The notes: generated from the letters alone by a model not told the origin. A stretch of DNA of 64,000 nucleotides from JBBQWR01 sp038210495 (GCA_038210495.1 JBBQWR010000018.1:33952-97951); one strand, 5' to 3'. Positions 7,976 through 15,930 are shown, counted from the first letter of the stretch. A program made the numbers and translations.

Positions 7976-9616
7976 ATGAATGAATCTCTATCGCCCGGTC
8001 TCACGCTTCCCCAACAGTTCATGCGGATGTGCCGGCGCAATTGGGGCCGGATCAAAGTCGGCGACTCGAGCGGCGCTAAGCTGACGGGTGGCGATTTGTT
8101 AACCCGTTCGCTCGTGCTGCGGCGGCTCTTGCTTCAGGAAGTGCTCGCCCCGGACGAGTCGCATGTCGGTCTGCTGTTGCCTCCCTCGGCCGGTGGCGTC
8201 GTGGCCAACGCGACGCTCGGTTTGATGGGCCGCGTGACCGTGAATTTGAACTACACGCTCTCCGAGGGCACTTTGGCCAAATGTATTGCCCAGTGCGGAA
8301 TCAAGCATGTGCTGACCAGCCGCCGGTTCATGGAACGAGTCAAAATCGACGTCAGGGCAGAGCTGGTCTATCTCGAAGATTTTGCGGCCAAAGCCAAATG
8401 GCGAGACAAGCTGGTGGCTGCGGCGCAAGCCAAATTCGCCCCGCTGGGAATGCTCGAGCGGCGGCTTGGACTGGGCCGCGTGAAACCCGACGATGTGTTG
8501 ACCGTGATCTTCACGTCCGGCTCGACCGGCGATCCCAAGGGGGTGATGCTGACTCACGACAACGTGGGGTCGAATATCCAGTCGATTCGCGAGGCGGTGA
8601 AACTGTCGAGCGACGACACGGTGATTTGCGTGATGCCGTTTTTCCATTCCTACGGTTACACGGCCACGCTCTGGACCGTGCTGGCGCTCGATCCTCGGGG
8701 CGTCTATCACTTCAACCCGCTCGACGCTCATCAGGTCGGCAAGCTGTGTCGCGAGTGGGACGTGACTGTGTTTCTGGGGACGCCGACGTTTTTGCGGGCG
8801 TATATGAAGCGATGCGAGGCGGCCGACTTCGCCAAGCTGCAGGTCGTGTTCGCCGCGGCGGAAAAAACGCCTCGCGAGCTGTTCGATGCCTTCGAGAAAA
8901 AATACGGCGTGCGGCCGCTCGAAGCGTACGGTTGCACGGAGCTATCGCCGCTCGCCACGGCCAACATTCCGGCTAGCCGTAGTCCTCATGGCGATACGTC
9001 CGGCGTGCGCGAGGGTAGCGTCGGCCGGCCCATTCCCGGCGTATCGGTTAAAGTCGTCCACCCAGAGACGTGGAAGGAACTATCCAGCGGCGAACCGGGA
9101 ATGCTGCTGGTTCAAGGCCGCAACGTGATGAAGGGCTATCTCAATCATCCCGACGCCACCGCCAAGGTGATTCGCGATGGCTGGTATGTCACCGGCGACA
9201 TCGCCAAGATCGACGCCGACGGTTTTGTGACGATCACCGGCCGCGAAAGCCGATTTTCCAAGATCGGCGGCGAAATGGCCCCGCACATCTTGATCGAAGA
9301 AGCCATCCAGAAAATCCTGGGCGGAGACGAGGAGCATCAATTGGCCGTCGTCACCGCGATTCCCGACGCTCGCAAAGGAGAGCGGCTGGTGGTGTTGCAC
9401 ATGCCGACGTCGAAATCGCCCGACGAAATTCGGCAAGGCATGAGCGCCGTGGGGCTTCCCAATCTTTGGGTTCCGGCGATCGATAGTTTTTTGGAAGTCG
9501 ACCACATTCCGATCCTAGGCAGCGGCAAACTCGATCTGAAGGGCATGCGCGAGATCGCGGTGGAGCGCATGGGGCGAAGCCCCACGAGAGCCGCGCACGA
9601 AGTAAGCGAGAGTTAG
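7976..9616 (+). CDS. AMP-forming acyl-CoA/acyl-ACP synthetase (ANL superfamily)
   Basis: 546 residues. The ATG at 7976 precedes the first family-like residues. Core motifs are clear: A3 'FTSGSTGDPKGVMLTH' (P-loop), A5 'YGCTELSP', A7/A8 'GWYVTGDIAKIDADGF' followed by 'TGRESRFSKIGGEMAP'. The layout (lacking a canonical catalytic Lys motif at the far end, ending 'SGKLDLKGMREIAVERMG') is close to the synthetase half of Aas-like or long-chain acyl ligases. It would activate a fatty acid with ATP to an acyl-adenylate, then transfer to CoA or ACP. The last about ten residues, from 'RAAHEVSES', are encoded within a palindromic intergenic repeat (9587-9608). Confidence 0.82.
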   Translation: MNESLSPGLTLPQQFMRMCRRNWGRIKVGDSSGAKLTGGDLLTRSLVLRRLLLQEVLAPDESHVGLLLPPSAGGVVANATLGLMGRVTVNLNYTLSEGTLAKCIAQCGIKHVLTSRRFMERVKIDVRAELVYLEDFAAKAKWRDKLVAAAQAKFAPLGMLERRLGLGRVKPDDVLTVIFTSGSTGDPKGVMLTHDNVGSNIQSIREAVKLSSDDTVICVMPFFHSYGYTATLWTVLALDPRGVYHFNPLDAHQVGKLCREWDVTVFLGTPTFLRAYMKRCEAADFAKLQVVFAAAEKTPRELFDAFEKKYGVRPLEAYGCTELSPLATANIPASRSPHGDTSGVREGSVGRPIPGVSVKVVHPETWKELSSGEPGMLLVQGRNVMKGYLNHPDATAKVIRDGWYVTGDIAKIDADGFVTITGRESRFSKIGGEMAPHILIEEAIQKILGGDEEHQLAVVTAIPDARKGERLVVLHMPTSKSPDEIRQGMSAVGLPNLWVPAIDSFLEVDHIPILGSGKLDLKGMREIAVERMGRSPTRAAHEVSES

Positions 9617-9671
9617 TGCAACGGCGCTCGCGCCGAGGAGTTCCCGCACCGCTTACTTCGTGCGCGGCTCT
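9587..9671. repeat. Dispersed repeat family B, inverted pair at gene 3' end
   Basis: Arms 9587-9608 and 9650-9671 are perfect 22-base reverse complements containing 'AGCCGCGCACGAAGTAAGCG'. The 41-base spacer holds a second small palindrome 'GGCGCTCGCGCC'. The left arm overlaps the end of the acyl ligase gene. A related pair sits at 58307/58364. Confidence 0.8.
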
Positions 9672-9684
9672 AGCGCGAGCCACG

Positions 9685-11286
9685 CTAGGCTCGCGTCCAT
9701 TCTGTCCCGCCGGATCGATCTTCGAGCGTGACGCCGAATTCGGCCAGTTGCTTGCGAATCCGATCGGCGGTTGCAAAATCCTTGTTCTTGCGAGAAATTT
9801 GCCGCACTTCGATCAGCAGGCTCATCAGGTTGCCAACGAGCTCGTCGTCTCCACCGGTCTTGGATTCGACCGGCTTGCGGAACAGCCCCAGCGTGTGCGA
9901 AAGCTCGCTGAGTGTTTTGACCCCCTGCGTCAGCGTGGCCAAGGCCTCGAGCGATTTGCCGGCGCCCTCGAGCTTTTCGTCGTCGGCGAATTTATTCAGT
10001 TGTCTTAACAGGTCGAATAGCTTCGCGACGGCTGAACCCGTGTTGAAATCGTCGTCCATCGCCTCGATGAATCGCGTGCGGACCTCGGCGATCTGCTTTA
10101 GCGTAGCGTCGGCCTGCGGATCGAAACTGCCCGCGATTCGACCGGGAGGCGAGACCTTGTAGTAATTCTGTCCGGTTATTCGCTCGTATCGCTTGAAGAA
10201 TCGATAGAACGAATCCAAGCTTCGGGCGGTCTCATCCAGCAGTTCTTCGCTGTATTGAATCGGGCTGCGATAGTGAGTCGAGAGCAGGAAGAAGCGGATC
10301 ACCTCGGGCGAATGCCGGCCGATCAGCTCGCTGAACGGCGTGGCGCCGGTCGATTTGCTGATCTTGCCTGCCGGCGACGCGGGGGCAGCCGGCGCCTCGC
10401 CTGCGGCGCCGGTTCGCGGCCGGCCGCCGATCTTGCCGACTTCCGCGGCCGCCTGCATCAGGCCATTGTGTAGCCAGTATTTGGCTTGCGGCTTGCCATG
10501 GCAGCATTCGCTTTGCGCGATCTCGTTTTCGTGGTGGGGGAAGATCAGATCGAGGCCGCCGCCGTGGATGTCGAACGTCTCGCCCAGAATTTTGCGGCTC
10601 ATGGCGGAGCATTCGATATGCCAGCCAGGTCGCCCTTCGCCCCAGGGGCTTTTCCAAGAGGGCTCGCCAGGCTTCGCGCTTTTCCAGAGGGCAAAGTCGG
10701 CCGGCGAACGCTTTCGCTCGGCCATCTCGCCCCCTTCGCCTTGCAGGCTCTCGATCGTGCGGCGGCTGAGTTTGCCGTATTGCGGATCCTTGCCGACGTC
10801 GAAATACACGTCGCCATCCGAGGCGTAGGCAAAACCCTTGTCGATCAACGTCTTCGTGATCTCGATGATCTCGCCGATGTTGTCGGTCGCCTTCGGAAAG
10901 TGGTCGATCGTGTCGACTCCCATCGCGTCGAGATTGCGCATGTAGTCGGCTGTCATCTCGGTCGCCAGCTGCGACATTTCCATCCCGCGAGCCCGCGATT
11001 CGACGATCAGCTTGTCATCGACATCCGTGACATTGACCACGAAAGTCACCTGATAGCCACTATAGACCAGGTAGCGCTTGATGGCGTCAAAGATCACTGG
11101 CCCGACCATGTGGCCAATGTGGCTGGGCTTGTAGACCGTCGGCCCGCAGAGATACATGCCGACTTTGCCGGCCGCGACGGGCTGGAAGACCTCTTTGGTC
11201 CGGCTGAGCGTGTTGTAGATCCGCAGCGGGGCGACTTCCGGCATGGTGGGCGAAGCGGGTTTGGACAGAGTTTCGGCGTTAGGCAT
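9685..11286 (-). CDS. cysS: Cysteinyl-tRNA synthetase
   Basis: 533 residues. The class I signature 'HIGH' is at 56-59 and 'KISKS' at 308-312. Zinc ligands characteristic of CysRS are visible: Cys47 in 'LCGPTVY', Cys226 in 'HIECSAMS' and the 'HHENE' His/Glu. It charges tRNA-Cys in the cytoplasm. An Ala/Pro/Gly-rich insertion of about 28 residues (279-306) lies just before KISKS, where the E. coli enzyme has none. The first 20 residues are also an extension before 'LRIYNTLSRTKE'. Followed upstream on the same strand by ispF, 31 bases away. Confidence 0.95.
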   Translation of the reverse strand: MPNAETLSKPASPTMPEVAPLRIYNTLSRTKEVFQPVAAGKVGMYLCGPTVYKPSHIGHMVGPVIFDAIKRYLVYSGYQVTFVVNVTDVDDKLIVESRARGMEMSQLATEMTADYMRNLDAMGVDTIDHFPKATDNIGEIIEITKTLIDKGFAYASDGDVYFDVGKDPQYGKLSRRTIESLQGEGGEMAERKRSPADFALWKSAKPGEPSWKSPWGEGRPGWHIECSAMSRKILGETFDIHGGGLDLIFPHHENEIAQSECCHGKPQAKYWLHNGLMQAAAEVGKIGGRPRTGAAGEAPAAPASPAGKISKSTGATPFSELIGRHSPEVIRFFLLSTHYRSPIQYSEELLDETARSLDSFYRFFKRYERITGQNYYKVSPPGRIAGSFDPQADATLKQIAEVRTRFIEAMDDDFNTGSAVAKLFDLLRQLNKFADDEKLEGAGKSLEALATLTQGVKTLSELSHTLGLFRKPVESKTGGDDELVGNLMSLLIEVRQISRKNKDFATADRIRKQLAEFGVTLEDRSGGTEWTRA

Positions 11287-11317
11287 TTTGCGTGAAGCGT
11301 GGAGCGTGATGCGTAGG

Positions 11318-11839
11318 TTAGACAGAATCGATTATTTCAGTCGCTGAATGGGCGGCCAGTACAATGCACTGGGCCGAGATGGCTTCTTGACGGCCGATCG
11401 CGTCGACTCCTTCGCCCGTTTTGGCTTTCAGGCCGACGCAACTCGCGGCGATCCCCAGCAGCCCGGCGATTCGCTCGCGAATGGCGTCTTTGTAGGGGGA
11501 TAGTTTAGGCTGTTCGGCGAAAACGATGCAATCCAAATTCAGGATCGAGAATCCGGCGGCGTTGAATCGGTCGCGGGCGCCATGCAGCATGTCCGCCGAG
11601 TCCCGATTGCGATGGGCATCGTCCGTGTCGGGATACATTTCACCGATATCGCCCAGCGCCGCGGCGCCGAGCAGCGCGTCGGTCACGGCGTGCAGCAGCA
11701 CATCAGCGTCGCTGTGACCGATCAGATGACCGTCGTGGGGAACGTCGATTCCGCCAAGACGCAAGGGTCCCCCCGGCGCGAGGCGATGCGTGTCGTGGCC
11801 GATGCCCACCCGCAGCGGCGGAATTGAGTGTGCGTCCAT
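11318..11839 (-). CDS. ispF: 2-C-methyl-D-erythritol 2,4-cyclodiphosphate synthase
   Basis: 173 residues, normal length for IspF. Metal ligands and active-site motifs are visible: 'GIGHDTHRL' (Asp and His) at the start, 'IGHSDADVLLHAVTDALLGA' and the C-terminal 'KAKTGEGVDAIGRQEAI'. It forms the cyclic diphosphate of the MEP isoprenoid pathway, releasing CMP, as a trimer. Its close spacing to cysS suggests one transcript, a pairing seen in many bacteria. Confidence 0.95.
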   Translation of the reverse strand: MDAHSIPPLRVGIGHDTHRLAPGGPLRLGGIDVPHDGHLIGHSDADVLLHAVTDALLGAAALGDIGEMYPDTDDAHRNRDSADMLHGARDRFNAAGFSILNLDCIVFAEQPKLSPYKDAIRERIAGLLGIAASCVGLKAKTGEGVDAIGRQEAISAQCIVLAAHSATEIIDSV

Positions 11840-11939
11840 CGCCGGAATTATAGGGCAATGGCGTTCGGCCGCCCATAGCCGGTCGAACGTCCGCGGTCGC
11901 CAGGCGAATCGATAGATGATCGAGAAGCGTCATTCAAAA

Positions 11940-12049
11940 AGCATCCCGGCAGGGATGTAAGACGGTAGCCGGCGGTTGAGGCCGCTAGGCCGACACCGCC
12001 GGTCAGCAAGAGCACAAAAACTTCTTTCGACCCCGGTAGGAGTCGCAGA
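11940..12049 (+). repeat. Left arm of RAYT element
   Basis: Starts 'AGCATCCCGGCAGGGATG' and ends 'GGAGTCGCAGA'. It aligns along its full length with the reverse complement of 12521-12630, with scattered substitutions that mostly keep base pairing in the three stems (for example TTGAGGCCG against TCGAGGCCG). Confidence 0.75.
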
Positions 12050-12060
12050 TTCTTTCGCGT

Positions 12061-12507
12061 TTAATCCAAGAACCGCGGATCATAACCCACACCGGCCAAT
12101 TCCAATAATTCGACCAGCTCATCTCGGAAGGGTTTCTTAAGATGATGTTTCTCCTGATTCAGGACGTAGCTGCGAACGCCATCCCGGGCATTTGGGCTGA
12201 CACTAAAAACGGAATAGCCTTCCTGCCAAGCGAATTCAGCGAAGTTTAACTCTTCGTGAACCCACACAGACGAAGATTTCTTGATTTCCCGGACGACATC
12301 CGCGATGCAATGTGTCGGTTTGAGACCGATCAGCAAATGCACATGATCCGCCACGCCACCGATCTCATCGGGGAATCCATCCAATCCGCGCACAGCGCCT
12401 CCCAAATATTTATGCAAACGGTCACGCCACTCGGGCTTAATAAATGTGCGGCGATTCTTCGTGGCGAAGACCAAATGGTAGTACAGCGCGGAATAGGTGG
12501 ATGGCAT
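12061..12507 (-). CDS. REP-associated tyrosine transposase (IS200-like Y1)
   Basis: 148 residues, the usual size of IS200/RAYT Y1 transposases. The HUH motif is 'HVH' (His55, His57) in 'ADHVHLLIGL', and the catalytic tyrosine is probably Tyr114 in 'RSYVLNQEKHH'. The N-terminal 'YYHLVFATKNRR' is also characteristic. Such enzymes nick and join single-stranded DNA at hairpins. Intact, with no frameshift. Its ORF ends 11 bases from the left arm and begins 13 bases from the right arm, so the arms and gene form one unit. Confidence 0.88.
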   Translation of the reverse strand: MPSTYSALYYHLVFATKNRRTFIKPEWRDRLHKYLGGAVRGLDGFPDEIGGVADHVHLLIGLKPTHCIADVVREIKKSSSVWVHEELNFAEFAWQEGYSVFSVSPNARDGVRSYVLNQEKHHLKKPFRDELVELLELAGVGYDPRFLD

Positions 12508-12520
12508 CGCGGTCGGCCTG

Positions 12521-12630
12521 TCTGCGACCCCTATCGGGGTCGAAAGGAATGTTGGTCTTTTGGCTGGCCGGCGGTGTCGGCCTTACGGCCTCGACCGCCG
12601 GCTACCCTCTGGCATCCCTCCCGGGATGCT
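12521..12630 (-). repeat. Right arm of RAYT element
   Basis: Reverse-complement partner of 11940-12049. The three stem-forming blocks occur in mirrored order: 'CGACCCCTATCGGGGTCG', the 'CCGGCGGTGTCGGCC' block and 'GCATCCCTCCCGGGATGC'. Confidence 0.75.
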
Positions 12631-12749
12631 CTGTCGGCAACTCGCTACGGCGCCGTCAGGCGAGATAGATCTCGACCCCGTGCCCCATAGAAGACAGCTG
12701 CGAGAGCGCCGACTGCCGCGTGCAATCTGTTTCGCACAGAGTGCCTGAC

Positions 12750-14684
12750 CTACTTCAGTCGCGACCGTAGCTCGCCGTCGAGTTCCGTGATGTGGACGCT
12801 GCGGTTGACGACCTGTCCCTTGTCGTCGATGAGGATCATCGTCGGCAGGGTGAGGATGCCCAATTCGTTGGCGTAGCGGCTGTCGAGCCCGCCCGGCTCG
12901 AAGAGCTGCGGCCACGGTAGGCGGTTTTTCGATAGATACTCATCCAAGGTCTGACGATTGGCGTCGAGACTGACGCCGATCAGCGTGAAGTTCGAGCCGG
13001 AGTATTTTGCCTGCATTTCCTTGAGCTGGGCCAGATCGACTTTGCACGGCTCGCACCAGGTGGCCCAGTAGTGAATCAAGACGTATTTGCCCTTGTAGTT
13101 CGACAGGTCGACTTGCTCGCCGCCGACGCTCTTACCCACCAGTTCGACCGGCTTGCCGACCGATTCCAAGCGTCTCACGGCGCCGGCGGCCTTCTTGCCG
13201 GCCGGGATCGAATCGAAGTTGGTCGCGATCTGGCGATACCACTGTTTGGCCTTTTCGTCCTGGCCGGCGAACTCTTGAGCGATGCCCAATTGCAACATGG
13301 CATCCGAGGCATCGGCCGCCTTCGGATAGCGATCGACAAATTTCTCCAAACTTTGCAGCCAAGCGGCCTGAACTTTCGCGAACTCGGGATTGGGCTGCTG
13401 CAGGGCCACGGCATATTCGGCTGTCAGCAGACGGAACTCGACGAACGCCATCATGTCCGGATCGATTTTGCTTTTGTCGGTCGCCTTGACCAATCGCTTC
13501 AGCCGGTCGATTCCCTTGGGATACCCGCCGGCTTGCGTGGCGGCGCTGATCGTGTCGGCCATCTGGCGGACCCACTGGACTCGATCTTTGTCGCTCAGTT
13601 CGCCGAGGCCCTGCTCGAAGTAGTCGGCTCGTTGGTCGTTCAGCCCAGCCCGGGCTTCGTCGCTACTGGCGCCGACGATCGCCGTGTCGAGCTTTTGCAG
13701 TTCGTCGAGCATCTTCGTGAGCTTTTCGTTCTGACCGGTGGTTGCCGCATCGGCCGGCGCTCCTGTCTTGGCGGTCGGGCTGACGAAGAACACGCCGCCC
13801 GCGGTCGCTTCGGCCACTTTGCCCGAAGCGTCGGGTAGCGCCGGCACGTCGATCAGCCGCCAGCAGTCGCCGACCCTGATCATCGTGCCGATCTGGATTT
13901 GCGAATCCTTGCCGTCGGTCTCGATGACCGCGACGACATTTTCGTACACCGTGAGATCGCTGCTCAATCCGAGCGAACCAGCCGGCACCGTGCCCGGGCG
14001 CGTGCCGCCGAAATGCACCCAGCTCGATTTCGCGGTGATGACGTTCTGTCGGCGAGCTATTTCGAGAAACGCGCTGGGCGCGGCCGAAACCTTGTCGGCG
14101 ATCTCTTTGGTCTTGGCAGGGGTTAGTCCCAAGCTTTTAAGCTCATTCGACGTGAGCAACAAACGGCTGAACCGGTTCGCGTCACGATCGCGGAACGCCA
14201 TGACGGCCTCTGCGGTCGCCTCTTCAGCCGAGATCATTTTCCAGGCGTCGATGTCGCCCGTCGTGCTTTTCGAAACACCCCAGCGAACGCCGGCCGTGTT
14301 GAGCCAGCGGAACTCGGTGGCCTTGCCGTTGAACTTCGTGTCGATGTCGCGATAGACCTCGACGCCATCTTTGTAATAGCTCCAGCGATCGACGACGTTG
14401 TCGCCGTTGGTATCGACGAACTCGCGCAGGGTCTTGCCGTCGCCGTCGCGGACGATCCAGCCGGTCTGGCCTTTGCGCTTCTCGGCCTTAATCGTGCATT
14501 TGGCGGCCTCTTCGGGCGTCGGGCGATCGATCTCGACGTCCCTTTGAATCGGCGCCAACTTGAGAGCCTGCTCGGCCGTCGGGCTGGCGGCTCGGGCGGA
14601 CGTTATCGTAAGGGCGCCGGGCCAAGCCGCCGCGAGCGACAGACAAACCAAGGATCGCAGCCAAAATGCATGTTTCGCCAGCAT
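12750..14684 (-). CDS. Secreted TlpA-like thiol-disulfide protein with large N-terminal region
   Basis: 644 residues with an N-terminal signal peptide ending near 'SARAAS'. Residues about 505-644 form a TlpA/AhpC-type thioredoxin domain: 'YVLIHYWATWCEPCKVDLAQ' with active-site WCEPC, and 'LPTMILIDDKGQVV' with the cis-Pro. The preceding 450 residues include 'DTNGDNVVDRWSYYKDGVEV' (a calcium-loop-like Asp/Asn stretch) and TPR-like helices ('AMLQLGIAQEFAGQDEKAKQWY'). Probably a periplasmic dithiol oxidoreductase, perhaps for cytochrome maturation or oxidative folding; partner unknown. Confidence 0.82.
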   Translation of the reverse strand: MLAKHAFWLRSLVCLSLAAAWPGALTITSARAASPTAEQALKLAPIQRDVEIDRPTPEEAAKCTIKAEKRKGQTGWIVRDGDGKTLREFVDTNGDNVVDRWSYYKDGVEVYRDIDTKFNGKATEFRWLNTAGVRWGVSKSTTGDIDAWKMISAEEATAEAVMAFRDRDANRFSRLLLTSNELKSLGLTPAKTKEIADKVSAAPSAFLEIARRQNVITAKSSWVHFGGTRPGTVPAGSLGLSSDLTVYENVVAVIETDGKDSQIQIGTMIRVGDCWRLIDVPALPDASGKVAEATAGGVFFVSPTAKTGAPADAATTGQNEKLTKMLDELQKLDTAIVGASSDEARAGLNDQRADYFEQGLGELSDKDRVQWVRQMADTISAATQAGGYPKGIDRLKRLVKATDKSKIDPDMMAFVEFRLLTAEYAVALQQPNPEFAKVQAAWLQSLEKFVDRYPKAADASDAMLQLGIAQEFAGQDEKAKQWYRQIATNFDSIPAGKKAAGAVRRLESVGKPVELVGKSVGGEQVDLSNYKGKYVLIHYWATWCEPCKVDLAQLKEMQAKYSGSNFTLIGVSLDANRQTLDEYLSKNRLPWPQLFEPGGLDSRYANELGILTLPTMILIDDKGQVVNRSVHITELDGELRSRLK

Positions 14685-15245
14685 CGGTCGTATCCCTCAC
14701 GGAAACGGGAGGCGTCAAAGACGCGGAATCAGTTTTAGAAGTCGCGAGCGATTCGGACGTTGCCCGAGTTTGAAATCTTCGAACGACGGTCCGCCGCGCT
14801 GCTACCTTTTTCGACCAGAGCCACCTGGGAACATGATCCGATGAACGCGATTTTGCGGATACTAGCATTTGTGCGGGGGGCGACCAGGCAAGATAGGGAA
14901 GGTATCTCCGCGACAACGGCTTACAAATCCGCCGGGGACTGTCCCATTTTGCGGAGCCTGCGAAGAAAAACTGGGGACTATCCCCTTCTCCCAGGCGGTT
15001 TTATGAGGGCCTTTTAAGTAGACGGCATCTCTCCGCGATTGCGCTGAAAGTCGAGATAGGATTGTCGGATGCCAACCAGGGCCATTTGACAGCGACCCGA
15101 GGGTTCTTAAAATGCGATATTCTTCGCGGCAGGGCGATGAGACCGGATGTCCGGAAATGGCCCTCGCGAGAAGAACTTCGTCGCCGCGATTTTGTCCTGG
15201 ATGGGCAAAGCCGATTTCAGCGACCGAAGGAATGAACGACAACAT
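14685..15245. other. Intergenic region with 'GGGGACTGTCCC' type repeat
   Basis: No credible gene. Around 14935-15000 the words 'CCGGGGACTGTCCCATTTTG' and 'ACTGGGGACTATCCCCTTC' lie about 40 bases apart as variant copies of one short palindromic word. The minus-strand frame of 156 residues over this stretch extends through the tRNA-Ile and is rejected. Confidence 0.5.
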
Positions 15246-15319
15246 GCGCGCGTAGCTCAGTTGGTTAGAGCGCGTCCCTGATAAGGACGAGGTCCCAAGT
15301 TCGACTCTTGGCGCGCGCA
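15246..15319 (+). tRNA. tRNA-Ile (GAU)
   Basis: 74 bases fold as a complete cloverleaf. The acceptor GCGCGCG pairs with CGCGCGC, D arm GCTC...GAGC, anticodon loop 'CTGATAA' with GAT anticodon, and T arm CCAAG-TTCGACT-CTTGG, discriminator A. CCA is not encoded; a T-run follows at once and could terminate transcription. Confidence 0.95.
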
Positions 15320-15341
15320 TTTTTTCCGCCAAACCGGCAAA

Positions 15342-15372
15342 GGCGAGCGGGGGGCGTCAGCCCCCTGTCCCC
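15342..15372 (+). repeat. Dispersed repeat family D, copy 1
   Basis: 31 bases between the two tRNA genes, with an exact reverse-complement copy at 35690-35720. It contains a 6-bp hairpin, GGGGGC-GTCA-GCCCCC. Confidence 0.8.
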
Positions 15373-15430
15373 GAGCCAAAACCAAACGGAAAAACTCGAA
15401 AGCACTTCGAGACTTCCCTGTTGGAAGCGG

Positions 15431-15460
15431 AAAAAATCCGGGGACAAAAAATCCGGGGAC
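15431..15460 (+). repeat. 15-bp perfect tandem duplication at tRNA-Ala 5' end
   Basis: 'AAAAAATCCGGGGAC' occurs twice head to tail (15431-15445, 15446-15460). The last six bases of the second copy are the first six of tRNA-Ala. Confidence 0.85.
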
Positions 15461-15527
15461 GTAGCTCAATTGGGAGAGCATCGGCTTTGCAAGCCGAGGG
15501 TTGAGGGTTCGATCCCCTTCGTCTCCA
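15455..15527 (+). tRNA. tRNA-Ala (UGC)
   Basis: 73-base cloverleaf. Acceptor GGGGACG pairs with CGTCTCC including one G-U, D arm GCTC...GAGC, anticodon arm TCGGC-TTTGCAA-GCCGA with TGC anticodon, T arm GAGGG-TTCGATC-CCCTT, discriminator A, no encoded CCA. Ile(GAU)-Ala(UGC) is the pair normally found in the 16S-23S spacer, but no rRNA sequence lies within this window. Confidence 0.95.
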
Positions 15528-15539
15528 CTATTCCTTTTG

Positions 15540-15629
15540 GCATTAAATGCACATAGTTGCCACGCCAGCATAGCGACTGCAAGATGGCACGCGCTGCATT
15601 CTCATCGGCCAAGTACCTTCGTCCCTCAA
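15540..15629 (-). pseudogene. Apparent remnant of a DUF5615 (PIN-like) toxin
   Basis: Directly downstream of the DUF433 gene, the minus strand encodes 'RYLADENAARAILQSL' in the +2 frame. This looks like the N-terminus of DUF5615 toxins (usually M-x-(F/Y)-L-A-D-E-N), the common partner of DUF433 antitoxins. There is no start codon in frame, and the similarity fades after about 17 residues, before the tRNA-Ala. I infer a decayed toxin gene. The match is short, so this is tentative. Confidence 0.4.
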
Positions 15630-15857
15630 CTACTCGTAGATGCTCTGGTCCATCGACACCACGGCCGCCGCATATTGCATGGCCGCGCGAATGTGGTCGG
15701 GTCGAAGCGTTGGGTAGTTGTCGAGCAATTCATCTACGCCCTTTCCAGTTCCCATTTCTTCCAAGACATGCTGTACCGTCACTCGAGTCCCTTTGAACAC
15801 GGGCTTGCCCAGCATCACATCCTTGCGCTCTTCAATGTAATTTCGCCACTCATTCAT
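15630..15857 (-). CDS. DUF433 family antitoxin-like protein
   Basis: 75 residues, normal family length. 'PVFKGTRVTVQHVLEEMGTGKGVDELLDNYPTL' matches the DUF433 core 'P.i.GTRi.v..il..l..G.s.eeil..yP.l', with a C-terminal helix 'DHIRAAMQYAAAV'. DUF433 proteins have a winged-helix-like fold and usually act as antitoxin and autorepressor for an adjacent PIN-like toxin. A purine-rich GAGAGA lies upstream as a possible ribosome binding site. The toxin partner appears broken, so this would be a solitary antitoxin. Confidence 0.82.
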   Translation of the reverse strand: MNEWRNYIEERKDVMLGKPVFKGTRVTVQHVLEEMGTGKGVDELLDNYPTLRPDHIRAAMQYAAAVVSMDQSIYE

Positions 15858-15930
15858 AATGCGTCTCTCACTTTAAGTTGGTCAATATTGAGAATGCCGA
15901 TCGAGTTCGTGCGTTGGGACAATAATCGGC

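Larger units (their letters stand above)
11940..12630. mobile_element. RAYT-type element: transposase between 110-bp inverted arms
   Basis: A single IS200-like tyrosine transposase gene is bracketed by imperfect inverted arms of exactly 110 bases each (11940-12049 and 12521-12630). Each arm can fold into three hairpins: 'GCATCCCGGCAGGGATG', a longer one with arms 'GCCGGCGGT' / 'ACCGCCGG', and 'CGACCCCGGTAGGAGTCG'. REP-like palindromes flanking a RAYT gene are known for this transposase class. No target duplication was visible. Confidence 0.75.

Noticed and set aside
14930..15010. CRISPR-like array of GGGACT palindromes
   Set aside because: Only two variant copies without regular spacing or spacers.
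14862..15332. 156-residue minus-strand frame and a second frame at 15257-15571
   Set aside because: They cover the tRNA genes in reverse; sequences such as 'ARVELGTSSLSG' are known products of antisense tRNA translation.
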